A stretch of DNA of 64,000 nucleotides, taken from contig CAJFMX010000006.1 in the NCBI GenBank assembly GCA_904393115.1, positions 62,001 through 126,000 of the forward strand, read 5' to 3'. A program made the position numbers and the translations under genes. This DNA is from an uncultured Clostridia bacterium (lineage in GTDB: Bacteria > Bacillota > Clostridia > Christensenellales > UBA1750). The notes under the pieces are model-generated. The model had not been told where the DNA came from. It saw only the letters and a list, made by a program, of their open reading frames with translations, and did no database searches. Below, piece by piece: positions 17,357 through 25,492 of the stretch (positions are counted from its first letter, which is position 1; the number at the start of each line of letters is the position of its first letter).

Positions 17357-18679
17357 ATGGCACAGACGCATCCCAACGTGATCTGGGTCCTCACGGATCA
17401 GCAGCGCGCCATGATGCTGTCCTGCAACGGGGACCCCAATGTGCACACGCCCAACATCGACGCCCTGGCGGACATGGGCGTCAACTTCACCCGCGCGGTG
17501 AGCGGGTATCCGCTCTGCTGCCCGTTCCGCGGGTCCATGCTGACCAGCCGCTACCCGCACGAGTGCGTGCCCGGCCACGAGTACCAGATGCCGCCGGAGA
17601 TGCCGACCATCGCCGACGTGTTCAACGAAAACGGCTACCACACCGCGTACTTTGGCAAGTGGCACCTGGACGGCTTCCACGAGCGGGAGGGGCGCGCGGC
17701 CCTGCACACGGTCCCGCCCGAGCGGCGCGGCCACTTCCAGCAGTGGGTGGGGTATGAGAACAACAACAGCCAGTACGACTGCTGGATCCACGGCGGGCAG
17801 GGCGAGACGGCCTTTTGCCGCCGGCTGCCGGGATACGAGACGGACTGCCTGACGGACCTCCTTCTGGAGCACCTGGAGGAGCGCGCCGCGGCAAAGACCC
17901 CGTTTTTCGCGGTGCTGTCCGTGCAGCCGCCGCACGACCCCTACCTCGCGCCGCCGGAGTACATGGCGCGCTTTAACCCGCAGACCCTGCGCATGCGGGA
18001 GAACGTCCCGCACATCCCCGCCCTGGAGGAGCGCGCGCGGCGGGAATACGCCGGGGCCTGCGCCATGGTCGAGAACATGGACTGGAACATGGGCCGCATC
18101 CGGAACAAGCTCTGGGAGACGGGTCTTGCGGGGAACACCCACATTCTCTTCTTCAGCGACCACGGGGACATGCACGGCTCCCACGGCATGTTCCTGAAGA
18201 CCCACCCCTACGAGGAGTCCCTGCGCATCCCCTTTGTGATCGGCGGGGCCTCGCACTACACGGGCGTGACGCGCGCGCGGGTGGACTACCCCATCAACCA
18301 CGTGGACATCGCCCCGACCACGCTCGGGCTGTGCGGAATCCGCCCGCCGGAGTGGATGCAGGGCACGGACTACTCCGCCGCGCGCCTGGGCGGGACGGTG
18401 CAGAACGCCCCGGACTCCGCCTACATCCAGAAGAACGTGGAGACGCCGACCGGCTACGGCACGCAGTTCCCCTGGCGCGGCATCGTCACGCGCGACGGCT
18501 GGAAGTACGTCTGCCTCGCGGGAACGCCCTACCTGATGTTCAACCTGAACGAGGACCCCTTGGAGCAGCACAACATGGCGCTCAACTCCTTCTTCTCCGC
18601 AAAGCGGCGCGAGCTCAACGAGCGCCTGCGCCGGTGGGTGGAGGAGACGGGAGATGATTTTCCCTTGCCAAAGTTGTAA
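17357..18679 (+). CDS. Cys-type sulfatase
   Basis: This 440-residue sulfatase begins NVIWVLTDQQRAMM, with the metal Asp in LTDQQ. It carries the formylglycine site Cys54 in LCCPFRGSMLTS, matching C-x-P-x-R although the last motif residue is Ser instead of Gly. FFSDHGDMHGSHG supplies further metal ligands, and YFGKWHLDG the substrate-side Lys/His. There is no signal peptide, so it should act in the cytosol, and it needs an anaerobic maturase encoded elsewhere. The substrate (sulfated glycan fragment, choline sulfate or other) is not deducible. It starts 2 nt after yigZ. Confidence 0.92.
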   Translation: MAQTHPNVIWVLTDQQRAMMLSCNGDPNVHTPNIDALADMGVNFTRAVSGYPLCCPFRGSMLTSRYPHECVPGHEYQMPPEMPTIADVFNENGYHTAYFGKWHLDGFHEREGRAALHTVPPERRGHFQQWVGYENNNSQYDCWIHGGQGETAFCRRLPGYETDCLTDLLLEHLEERAAAKTPFFAVLSVQPPHDPYLAPPEYMARFNPQTLRMRENVPHIPALEERARREYAGACAMVENMDWNMGRIRNKLWETGLAGNTHILFFSDHGDMHGSHGMFLKTHPYEESLRIPFVIGGASHYTGVTRARVDYPINHVDIAPTTLGLCGIRPPEWMQGTDYSAARLGGTVQNAPDSAYIQKNVETPTGYGTQFPWRGIVTRDGWKYVCLAGTPYLMFNLNEDPLEQHNMALNSFFSAKRRELNERLRRWVEETGDDFPLPKL

Positions 18680-18696
18680 AGAAAAGGTTGTTCGTG

Positions 18697-18725
18697 TTGA
18701 CAAGGCGCACGCGGAGGTCTATCAT
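18697..18725 (+). promoter_or_regulatory. Promoter of ilvE
   Basis: TTGACA, 17 nt and TATCAT lie just after the sulfatase stop. Confidence 0.78.
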
Positions 18726-18761
18726 AGAATCAACTTTTGCAGGTTAGGAAGGATGGTTTTC

Positions 18762-19832
18762 ATGCAGGAGATCAAGTTCATCGAGAACACGCACCTCAAG
18801 GAGAAGCCGAAGGACCAGAGCAAGCTGGGCTTTGGCAAGATCTTTACGGACTACATGTTCACCATGGAGTACAACTCCAAGGAGGGCTGGCACAACGCGC
18901 AGGTTCGCCCCTATGAGAACCTGTCCTTCGATCCGGCCACGACCTTCATCCACTACGGCCAGGCCTTCTTTGAGGGCATGAAGGCCTACAACGCGGTCGA
19001 CGGCGTGCGCCTCTTCCGCCCGATGGACAACTTTGCCCGCGCCACCCGCTCGGCCGAGCGCCTGGCCATGCCCGCGCTGGACGAGGATCTGGCCATGGAG
19101 GGCCTCAAGCTCCTGCTGAAGGTGGAGAAGGACTGGATTCCCACGGCGCCGGGCACCTCCCTCTACATCCGGCCGACCATGGTCGCCACCGACGTGTTCC
19201 TCGGCGTGCACGCCTCGGACAGCTATCTGTTCTTCATCATCCTCTCGCCCGTTGGCGCCTACTATGCGGCGGGCCTGCAGCCCGTCAAGATCTACGTCGA
19301 GGACGAGTACGTCCGCGCGGCCCGCGGCGGCATCGGCTTTACCAAGGCGGCGGCCAACTACGCGGCCTCCATCTACGCCGGCGAGCTCGCGGAGAAGAAG
19401 GGCTACTCCCAGGTCCTGTGGCTGGACGCGGTGGAGCGCAAGTACATCGAGGAAGTCGGCGCGATGAACATGTTCTTCGTCATCGACGGCGCGATCGTCA
19501 CCCCGCCGCTGCGCGGCTCGATCCTGCCCGGCATCACGCGCGACTCGGTCATCAAGCTCGGCCGCAAGATGGGCTACGACGTGCAGGAGCGCCTGATCTC
19601 CATTGACGAGGTCATGGAGACCGCGCGCAACGGCCACATGAGCGAGGCCTTCGGCTCCGGCACCGCGGCGGTCATCAGCCCCGTGGGCGCCTTCTGCCTG
19701 GAGAAGGAGGAGGTCCAGGTCGGCGACGGCGGTATCGGCCCGATCTCCCAGAAGCTGTACGACACGCTGACCGGCATCCAGTACGGCCGCATCCCGGACG
19801 AGATGGGCTGGTCCGTCAAGCTCGACTTCTAA
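18762..19832 (+). CDS. ilvE: Branched-chain amino acid aminotransferase
   Basis: This 356-residue fold-type IV PLP enzyme matches the Bacillus-type IlvE length. The family features are HYGQAFFEGMKAY, the PLP lysine in GFTKAAANYAASIYA, EEVGAMNMFFV and LPGITRDSVIKL. It catalyses the last step of Leu/Ile/Val synthesis and the first of their breakdown. ATG 18762 is chosen because aggaagg lies 9 nt upstream; ATG 18753 touches that site. It has its own promoter and terminator. Confidence 0.95.
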   Translation: MQEIKFIENTHLKEKPKDQSKLGFGKIFTDYMFTMEYNSKEGWHNAQVRPYENLSFDPATTFIHYGQAFFEGMKAYNAVDGVRLFRPMDNFARATRSAERLAMPALDEDLAMEGLKLLLKVEKDWIPTAPGTSLYIRPTMVATDVFLGVHASDSYLFFIILSPVGAYYAAGLQPVKIYVEDEYVRAARGGIGFTKAAANYAASIYAGELAEKKGYSQVLWLDAVERKYIEEVGAMNMFFVIDGAIVTPPLRGSILPGITRDSVIKLGRKMGYDVQERLISIDEVMETARNGHMSEAFGSGTAAVISPVGAFCLEKEEVQVGDGGIGPISQKLYDTLTGIQYGRIPDEMGWSVKLDF

Positions 19833-19844
19833 ACGGAAGCGTCC

Positions 19845-19879
19845 GGCCCCCGGAGAGCGCGCCTTTCCGGGGGCCTTTT
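19845..19879 (+). terminator. Rho-independent terminator after ilvE
   Basis: The stem ggcccccgg/ccgggggcc is followed by TTTT. Confidence 0.85.
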
Positions 19880-19922
19880 CCGCCCGCTTTCCCCCAAAAC
19901 GACGCGCAGGAGAGATGCCGAC

Positions 19923-20789
19923 ATGAGAGAGATCCAAGCCAACATCGACCGCCCCATGGCGCTGCAGAACTACCTGCGGCGCACCTTTCCCTCCATCCCG
20001 CCCGCAATCCTGCGCAAGGCGCTGGAAAACCGCGACGTGCGGCGCCGGGGCACGCGCCTGTACCCGGATGAGCTCGTCTACCCGGACGACGAATTGACCC
20101 TCTACATCGACGACCGCTACCTGGACGACGACGAGCCCCTGGACATCGTCTACGAGGACAAGAACCTGCTCCTGCTCAACAAGAAGCAGGGCATCGCCGT
20201 CGTGGAGGAGCGCAAGGGCGCGCCGAGCCTTGCGGCCCGCGTGCAGGCGCTCTACCCCGAGGCCGTCGCCTGCCACCGCCTGGACTACAACACGGGGGGC
20301 CTTGTGGTCTTTTCCCGCACAAACGCGGCGCGCGAGCAGCTCGAGGCCGCCTTCCGCGAGCGGACGGTGCGCAAGTTCTACCGCTGCCTCGTCTGGGGCA
20401 AGCCGGAGACCGGGGCGGCGCGCGTGCGCGCCTACCTCAAGAAGGACGCGCAGGCCGCGCGCGTGACGATCTACGACTGGGCCGCGCCCGGCGCGCAGCC
20501 CATTGAGACGGCCTACGCCATGCTGGACTCCTGCCTGGAGTATTCGCTGCTGGAGGTCGAGCTCGTCACCGGCCGCACGCACCAGATCCGCGCGCACCTG
20601 GCGCACCTGGGGATGCCCATCTGCGGCGACGACCGCTACGGCGACCGCGAGAAAAACAAGCAGTGGAAGGTCACAAAGCAGCAGCTCTTCGCCACGCGCA
20701 TCGAGTTTTCCTTCCCCCGCGGCACGGCGCTGGCCTACCTGGACAAGCGCAAGTTCTCGGTCAAGCCGAAGTTCTCCCTGAAGCTGTGA
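19923..20789 (+). CDS. RluA-family pseudouridine synthase
   Basis: This 288-residue protein has an N-terminal S4-like domain (about 1-60) followed by the RluA/RsuA catalytic fold. The catalytic aspartate is in CHRLDYNTGGLVVF, and the late family motif TGRTHQIRAHLAHLGMPICGD is intact. It isomerises uridine in rRNA or tRNA; RluD-type and other RluA-type targets cannot be distinguished. The site aggagag precedes the ATG. It is convergent with the VOC gene. Confidence 0.92.
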   Translation: MREIQANIDRPMALQNYLRRTFPSIPPAILRKALENRDVRRRGTRLYPDELVYPDDELTLYIDDRYLDDDEPLDIVYEDKNLLLLNKKQGIAVVEERKGAPSLAARVQALYPEAVACHRLDYNTGGLVVFSRTNAAREQLEAAFRERTVRKFYRCLVWGKPETGAARVRAYLKKDAQAARVTIYDWAAPGAQPIETAYAMLDSCLEYSLLEVELVTGRTHQIRAHLAHLGMPICGDDRYGDREKNKQWKVTKQQLFATRIEFSFPRGTALAYLDKRKFSVKPKFSLKL

Positions 20790-20800
20790 AGACGCAAAAA

Positions 20801-20836
20801 GTGGCTGCGGTTCGCAAAGAACCGCAGCCGCTTTTT
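20801..20836. terminator. Bidirectional terminator
   Basis: The stem gtggctgcggtt/aaccgcagccgc is flanked by AAAAA and TTTTT, serving both convergent genes. Confidence 0.88.
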
Positions 20837-20843
20837 CTGCGCC

Positions 20844-21230
20844 CTAGATCGAAATCCACCAGCACACGCCGAACTTGTCGATCACCGTCGCGCAGCAGGA
20901 GCTCCAGGGAACGGCCTGGATTGAGCGCAGGACGACGCCGCCCTCGGACAGGACCGCAAAGGCGTGCTGGACCGCGGCCTCGCTCCCCATCTCAAAGGCG
21001 TTGAACGTCATGGTCTCCCACTTCAGCTTGTGGACCATCTCCACGTCGCAGGGATTGGCCGCCTCGCTCAGCGCCAGGAATCCCTCGCCGTTTACGGAGA
21101 GCTCGCAGTGTTCGTAGGCGGTGTTTTCCGGGTTGCGGATGGCAAAGGTGACCTCGGCGCCAAAGGCGTCGCAGTACCATTCCGCGGCCTCCAGGCTGTT
21201 GCGGACATAGACCTGTGCGTAGTTCTTTAT
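20844..21230 (-). CDS. VOC (glyoxalase-fold) protein with an apparent AUA start
   Basis: This protein of about 128 residues is of the PhnB/YjdN-like vicinal oxygen chelate group: KNYAQVYVRNSLEAAEWYCDAFGA, AYEHCELSVNGEGFLALSE and WSSCCATVIDKFGVCWWI. Family alignment places the initiator exactly at an ATA codon (21230-21228), which has a strong gggagggg site 5 nt upstream. No ATG or GTG exists in frame after the preceding terminator. A TTG at 21251 lies inside the terminator T-tract without a ribosome site. The start is therefore unusual, or a base is miscalled. The function is not known. Confidence 0.75.
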   Translation of the reverse strand: MKNYAQVYVRNSLEAAEWYCDAFGAEVTFAIRNPENTAYEHCELSVNGEGFLALSEAANPCDVEMVHKLKWETMTFNAFEMGSEAAVQHAFAVLSEGGVVLRSIQAVPWSSCCATVIDKFGVCWWISI

Positions 21231-21248
21231 GCTGTCCCCTCCCGAGTG

Positions 21249-21286
21249 CAAAATCGGCGGCCAGGGCCGAGTGTCCTGACCGCCGA
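21249..21286 (-). terminator. Terminator of the GGGtGRT operon
   Basis: On the minus strand, tcggcggtcagg pairs with ccctggccgccga (one wobble) and is followed by TTTT, between the GGGtGRT stop and the VOC gene. Confidence 0.8.
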
Positions 21287-21312
21287 AGCGTTTTTTAGCT
21301 GCGAAAGGAAGT

Positions 21313-22332
21313 TTACGCGTTCTGCGCCTGCTGCACGGCAACGGCGACGGCGACGGTCGCGCCGACCATGGGGTTGTTGCCCATGCCGATCAGGCCCATC
21401 ATCTCCACGTGCGCGGGCACGGAGGAGGAGCCGGCGAACTGCGCGTCAGAGTGCATGCGGCCCATGGTGTCGGTCATGCCGTAGGAGGCGGGGCCGGCGG
21501 CCATGTTGTCCGGGTGCAGGGTGCGGCCGGTGCCGCCGCCGGAGGCGACGGAGAAGTACTTCTTGCCGGCCTCGATGCACTCCTTCTTGTAGGTGCCCGC
21601 GACCGGGTGCTGGAAGCGGGTGGGGTTGGTGGAGTTGCCGGTGATGGAGACGTCCACGCCCTCGTGCCACATGACGGCCACGCCCTCGCGCACGTCGTCC
21701 GCGCCGTAGCAGCGGACCTTGGAGCGCTCGCCGTCGGAGTACGCGGTCTCATTGACGATGGAGAGCGCGTGGTCTTCCTTGACGTCGGCGGAGAGGTAGT
21801 CGTACTTGGTCTGCACGTAGGTGAAGCCGTTGATGCGGCTGATGATCATGGCCGCGTCCTTGCCCAGGCCGTTGAGGATGACGCGCAGCGGGGTCTTGCG
21901 GACCTTGTTGGCGTTGCGCGCGATGCCGATGGCGCCCTCCGCCGCGGCGAAGGACTCGTGGCCGGCCAGGAAGGCGAAGCACTGGGTCTTCTCGTCCAGC
22001 AGCATGGCGCCCAGGTTGCCGTGGCCCAGGCCGACCTGGCGCTGGTCCGCGACGGAGCCGGGGATGCAGAAGGCCTGCAGGCCCTCGCCGATGCAGGTGG
22101 CGGCCTCGGCGGCGGTCTTTACGTTCTTCTTGAGCGCGATGGCGGCGCCCAGCTCGTAGGCCCACTTGGCGTTCTCAAAGGCGATGGGCTGAATGCCCTC
22201 GACGATCTTGTAGGCGTCCACGCCCTTGGAGTTGTTGAAAGCCTTCAGCTCTTCGAAGTCCTTGAAGCCGTACTTTTCGAGAACAGGCTGGAGCTGGGGC
22301 ATGCGACGTTCATAACCTTCAAACAGAGCCAT
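21313..22332 (-). CDS. GGGtGRT family protein
   Basis: This 339-residue protein is of the GGGtGRT family (PF14057), named after its motif, seen here as VASGGGTGRTLHP. Other conserved runs are GLGHGNLGAMLLDEKTQCF, GHESFAAAEGAIGIARNANK and EMMGLIGMGNNPMVG. The reaction is unknown. It is nearly always paired with the scaffold-like gene found 17 nt upstream here, so the two proteins presumably act together in an Fe-S-linked process. The start at 22332 is set by taggaggtg 8 nt upstream. Confidence 0.93.
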   Translation of the reverse strand: MALFEGYERRMPQLQPVLEKYGFKDFEELKAFNNSKGVDAYKIVEGIQPIAFENAKWAYELGAAIALKKNVKTAAEAATCIGEGLQAFCIPGSVADQRQVGLGHGNLGAMLLDEKTQCFAFLAGHESFAAAEGAIGIARNANKVRKTPLRVILNGLGKDAAMIISRINGFTYVQTKYDYLSADVKEDHALSIVNETAYSDGERSKVRCYGADDVREGVAVMWHEGVDVSITGNSTNPTRFQHPVAGTYKKECIEAGKKYFSVASGGGTGRTLHPDNMAAGPASYGMTDTMGRMHSDAQFAGSSSVPAHVEMMGLIGMGNNPMVGATVAVAVAVQQAQNA

Positions 22333-22349
22333 TGATTGCACACCTCCTA

Positions 22350-23051
22350 TTACTGCTTGCGCGGGTCGATCCACTTGACCGCGCCGTCTTCAGCCTTAAA
22401 GCGGCCGTAAGTGCCGATGTTCTTCTCGTACGCCTCGTTGGGGGACATGCCCTTCTTGATGGCGTCCATCATCTTGCCCAGCGACAGGAACTGGTAGCCG
22501 CAGACCTGGTCGTCCTTGTCCAGGGCGATCTGCAGCACGTAGCCCTCGGCCATCTCCAGGTAACGGGTGCCCTTGGCCTTGGTGCCGTACATGGTGCCCA
22601 CCTGGGAGCGGAGGCCCTTGCCCAGGTCCTCCAGGCCCGCGCCGATGACCAGGCCGTCGTCGGAGAAGGCGGACTGGGTGCGGCCGTAGACGATCTGCAG
22701 GAACAGCTCGCGCATGGCGGTGTTGATGGCGTCACAGACGAGGTCCGTGTTCAGGGCCTCCAGGATCGTCTTGCCGGGCAGGATCTCGCTGGCCATGGCG
22801 GCCGAGTGGGTCATGCCGGAGCAGCCGATGGTCTCGACCAGGGCCTCCTCGATGATGCCGTTCTTGACGTTGAGGGTCAGCTTGCAGGCGCCCTGCTGCG
22901 GCGCGCACCAGCCGATGCCGTGCGTCAGGCCGGAGATGTCCTTGATCTCCTTGGCCTGCACCCATTTGCCCTCTTCGGGGATGGGCGCGGGACCGTGGTT
23001 GGGTCCCTTCTTCACACAGACCATTTCTTCCACTTCACGGGAATATTGCAT
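22350..23051 (-). CDS. NifU/IscU-like scaffold protein partner of GGGtGRT
   Basis: This 233-residue protein is usually annotated as an iron-sulfur cluster assembly scaffold. It has a NifU-like fold with cysteines in GIGWCAPQQGACKLTL and ETIGCSGMTHSAAM, and a C-terminal extension absent from ordinary IscU (GYQFLSLGKMMDAIKKGM). Whether it carries a cluster is unproven. The start at 23051 has aaggagga 7 nt upstream. It is the first gene of a two-gene operon, with its own promoter divergent from the HTH/S24 gene. Confidence 0.88.
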   Translation of the reverse strand: MQYSREVEEMVCVKKGPNHGPAPIPEEGKWVQAKEIKDISGLTHGIGWCAPQQGACKLTLNVKNGIIEEALVETIGCSGMTHSAAMASEILPGKTILEALNTDLVCDAINTAMRELFLQIVYGRTQSAFSDDGLVIGAGLEDLGKGLRSQVGTMYGTKAKGTRYLEMAEGYVLQIALDKDDQVCGYQFLSLGKMMDAIKKGMSPNEAYEKNIGTYGRFKAEDGAVKWIDPRKQ

Positions 23052-23096
23052 GTGTGTATCCTCCTTCATCCTAAGTGATGCGGTTCCAACACCCTC

Positions 23097-23125
23097 ATTA
23101 TACCATACCAGGGACCAAAGGACAA
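23097..23125 (-). promoter_or_regulatory. Promoter of the scaffold-GGGtGRT operon
   Basis: On the minus strand, TTGTCC, 17 nt and TATAAT. Confidence 0.8.
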
Positions 23126-23130
23126 AGACT

Positions 23131-23159
23131 TTGCCAAAATTTTAGAAAAAAGGTATAAT
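23131..23159 (+). promoter_or_regulatory. Promoter of the HTH/S24-like regulator
   Basis: TTGCCA, 17 nt and TATAAT lie back to back with the minus-strand promoter, 5 bp apart, so one bound protein could control both. Confidence 0.82.
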
Positions 23160-23195
23160 GGAAAAAACGCATAACAGGAGGAGGAACATCCACCC

Positions 23196-23888
23196 ATGTC
23201 ACGCCTTGGCGATATGATCAAGCAGGAGCGCCTGCGCGCCGGCTGGAGCCACAAACAGCTGGCCAAGAAGAGCGGCGTATCCGAAAAGTTCCTTGTGGAG
23301 GTGGAGGCCGGCACGCGCATCATCGCGGACACGCAGGCCACGCGCATCCTGAAGGTCCTGGGAAAGACCTCGGAGTTCATCGCGGACTTTGAGGGCAAGG
23401 CCGACGGCGTCCCGACGCCGGAGCCCGTGCGCGCCGCCCCGCGCCCCGCGCCCGCCGCAAAGAAGCCCGCTGCGCCCGCCGAGCCCACGGACGCGTGGGT
23501 CAACGCCCTGGGCGGCCTCATGCGCGCCGTGCCCGTGCGCGACGCCGCCGGCCGCGACGTCGACAGCCGCATCCTGCCCGTGCAGTCCGGCCGCATCGAG
23601 GGCGTCGTCGCGGAGAAGGTCTTTTACCTCGTCGCGCCCGACGACAGCATGATGGGCTACCGCATCCGCAAGGGCGACCGCGTGCTCATCCTGCCCGCGA
23701 CCGTGCTCGTGGACAACGCCGTCCTGCTCTTCCAGAGCGAGGGGCTCTACTACCTGCGCAAGGTCAAGATCCAGGACGGCGGCCGCGTGCTCCTGCAGTG
23801 GTACGACTACGAGCCGCACAGCGAGGTCGTGCCCGCAAAGCAGCTCACCCTCGTGGGCCGCGCGCGCCGCGTGGAGTTTGAGATCTGA
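23196..23888 (+). CDS. HTH regulator with S24/LexA-like C-terminal domain
   Basis: This 230-residue protein has an XRE-type helix-turn-helix (about 1-65: DMIKQERLRAGWSHKQLAKK, EKFLVEVEAG), a Pro/Ala-rich linker (about 70-105), and a C-terminal S24-like fold. A serine sits in PDDSMMGYRIRKGD and a lysine 38 residues later in YYLRKVKI, roughly the LexA Ser-Lys spacing. No Ala-Gly or Cys-Gly cleavage site is evident. It could be a stress-responsive repressor or simply use the fold for dimerisation. Ribosome site aggaggagg is strong. Confidence 0.82.
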   Translation: MSRLGDMIKQERLRAGWSHKQLAKKSGVSEKFLVEVEAGTRIIADTQATRILKVLGKTSEFIADFEGKADGVPTPEPVRAAPRPAPAAKKPAAPAEPTDAWVNALGGLMRAVPVRDAAGRDVDSRILPVQSGRIEGVVAEKVFYLVAPDDSMMGYRIRKGDRVLILPATVLVDNAVLLFQSEGLYYLRKVKIQDGGRVLLQWYDYEPHSEVVPAKQLTLVGRARRVEFEI

Positions 23889-23932
23889 TCGCACAGGACC
23901 GCAGAACAGAACCCAAAAGGAGATGAACGACC

Positions 23933-24742
23933 ATGACCATCCGAATGGCCTCCCCGCTCTACATCGTGCGCCAGGACTGCGAAAAGGACCTCTTCGCAGT
24001 CCTGCGCCGCCTCGCCGAGGCCGGCTTTGACGGTATCGAGTTCCTCGGCTTTTTCGGCCACGGCGCCAAGGAGGTCCGCCAGAAGCTCGACGAGCTCGGC
24101 CTTGCGGCCCTGGGCAACCACGTGCCCTACAAGGACCTTGCCGCGGACCCGAAGACCCTGCTCGACTTCCACCAGGAGGTCGGCTGCGAGTACCTGACGG
24201 TCGCGGACCTGCCGCTTGCGGACTTTGCCAAGGTCGCCGAGTCGCTGGACCGCATCGCGGACCTCGCCCGTGCGCGCGGCATGCGCCTGCTCTTCCACAA
24301 CCACGACGGCGAGCTGATCGACCGCGTGGAGGGCAAGGCCGCCCTGCAGTACATCCTGGACAACACCCGGCCCGAGACGCTCGCCCTGGAGCCGGATCTC
24401 GGCTGGATGGAGGTCGGCGGCGGCGACTGCGCCTGGTACCTTGCGACCTACCGCGACCGCTGCCCGGTCATCCACCTGAAGGACTACTATTCCTCGGACA
24501 ATTCCAAGCTCGGGCGCGTGCGCGACTTTGTGCCCGCGCGCGGCGACGCGGACCGCGGCCACTTCGAGTTCCGGCCCACGGGCTACGGCGTGCTGAACCT
24601 GCCCAAGCTCATGCCCCTGTGCCTAAGCTGCGAGCCGGCCTGGTTCGTCATGGACCACGACCTGGCCTACGAGCGCGACCCCTACGAGGACCTGAAGCTC
24701 TCCCTGGACTACACCCGCGCCCTGCTCAAGATGCAGGCGTAA
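23933..24742 (+). CDS. Sugar phosphate isomerase/epimerase (AP endonuclease 2 family)
   Basis: This 269-residue TIM barrel of the xylose isomerase-like family has metal-binding features AGFDGIEFLGFFGHG, LLFHNHDGELID, LEPDLGWMEVGG and VIHLKDYYS. Such enzymes isomerise or epimerise sugars, inositols or keto-sugars; the substrate is unknown. Site aaaggag lies upstream of the ATG. It follows the regulator by 44 nt and is probably co-transcribed. Confidence 0.88.
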   Translation: MTIRMASPLYIVRQDCEKDLFAVLRRLAEAGFDGIEFLGFFGHGAKEVRQKLDELGLAALGNHVPYKDLAADPKTLLDFHQEVGCEYLTVADLPLADFAKVAESLDRIADLARARGMRLLFHNHDGELIDRVEGKAALQYILDNTRPETLALEPDLGWMEVGGGDCAWYLATYRDRCPVIHLKDYYSSDNSKLGRVRDFVPARGDADRGHFEFRPTGYGVLNLPKLMPLCLSCEPAWFVMDHDLAYERDPYEDLKLSLDYTRALLKMQA

Positions 24743-24758
24743 TACCCGGAAACGCCCA

Positions 24759-24797
24759 AGCGGCCCGCAGCTCCAAACTGGAGCTGCGGGCCGCTTT
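24759..24797. terminator. Bidirectional terminator
   Basis: A perfect 17-bp stem with an AAC loop, agcggcccgcagctcca on the left arm, serves the epimerase and the convergent secreted-protein gene. Confidence 0.85.
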
Positions 24798-24866
24798 GGT
24801 TGGTGGTTGCAGCCTTTGCGCGAAATGCTGAGACTGTGTTTTTGCGTGGGATGCTGTAAATCGATT

Positions 24867-25307
24867 TCAATAATAGTTGCTGACCTTCCATGTACTTTTC
24901 ACGCGCCAGGTGGGGAAGGCTGTATACGATCCCTTGCTGAGGCCCTTGAGAATCGCGGCATTGCGGTCCCAGGTGACGGTGATTCTGTACGTTTTGTTGG
25001 GTTTGAGGTTCAATTTGACGCTACTGCCGGTGAGCGTTTTTTTGAAGGTATGGCTTCCATCGGTCGCTTTGACCGCGATGTCCCACTCGCCATACTGTTT
25101 GCTCGTCGTATTTTTGGTCTTACCAGTGAAGAGATTATAGCTTTTCTTTACACAGGTCCCCTTGCTCTGGCTGAGCGTGATGGACTCAGAGCCAAAGATC
25201 CAGTAGTTCGACTTTGTCACAACCGTGATGGTGCGCGTCTGCGTTCCGCTGCTATAAGTTGCAGCGGAAGCGGGTACACTAATTGCGAAAAGTGTGCAGA
25301 AGAGCAT
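24867..25307 (-). CDS. Small secreted protein, main reading frame (needs -1 frameshift for a full signal peptide)
   Basis: This frame encodes LFCTLFAISVPASAA followed by a mature domain of about 130 residues rich in Thr, Ser and Lys (beta-type, ending in WRVKSTWKVSNYY). No family is recognised. From ATG 25307 the signal peptide lacks its basic end. The missing part (MKDDKK...FF) lies in the overlapping small frame 25307-25426, whose stop overlaps this ATG (TAATG). A -1 shift at a TTTTTTT run would join them into a complete export signal. The DNA is visibly AT-richer than its neighbours and shows rarer codons (ATA, AAT), suggesting acquisition. Confidence 0.7.
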   Translation of the reverse strand: MLFCTLFAISVPASAATYSSGTQTRTITVVTKSNYWIFGSESITLSQSKGTCVKKSYNLFTGKTKNTTSKQYGEWDIAVKATDGSHTFKKTLTGSSVKLNLKPNKTYRITVTWDRNAAILKGLSKGSYTAFPTWRVKSTWKVSNYY

Positions 25308-25426
25308 TACGAGTGCGAAAACACCAGAAAAAAACTTTTTTTGTCATCTTTCATTGCCTCCTGAATCCATTTTTTACGTGTTGTGTGTACATACCGCAGT
25401 TTGTGGAGCGCAATCCCTGCTAGCAT
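25307..25426 (-). CDS. Upstream 39-codon frame feeding the secreted protein
   Basis: It starts at ATG 25426 with aaaggaggc 5 nt upstream and has a promoter above it. It encodes MLAGIALHKLRY... and ends ...KDDKKSFFLVFSHS. Near the end are A7 and T7 runs (minus strand); T TTT TTT falls exactly in the X XXY YYZ phase of this frame. Slipping back one base there continues as SGVFALVMLFCTLFAISV into the next frame. It may be the zero frame of a programmed frameshift, a coupled leader peptide, or the 5' part of a gene disabled by one base. Confidence 0.55.
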   Translation of the reverse strand: MLAGIALHKLRYVHTTRKKWIQEAMKDDKKSFFLVFSHS

Positions 25427-25447
25427 TTTTGCCTCCTTTCCAATGGG

Positions 25448-25492
25448 AATAGGAACTTTTCTGCTTGCAATTATAGCAGAGTAGTTCCTATT
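25448..25492. promoter_or_regulatory. Inverted-repeat operator between HTH regulator and secreted protein
   Basis: aataggaact (25448-25457) and agttcctatt (25483-25492) are a perfect 10-bp inverted repeat. They flank the -10 box of the secreted-protein promoter, with a further half-like aaatagga at 25502. It is the natural target of the adjacent HTH protein. Confidence 0.65.

Noticed and set aside
24807..25364. Plus-strand frame of 185 codons opposite the secreted protein
   Set aside because: No ribosome site and no family resemblance; the minus-strand frame has a promoter, ribosome site and export signal.
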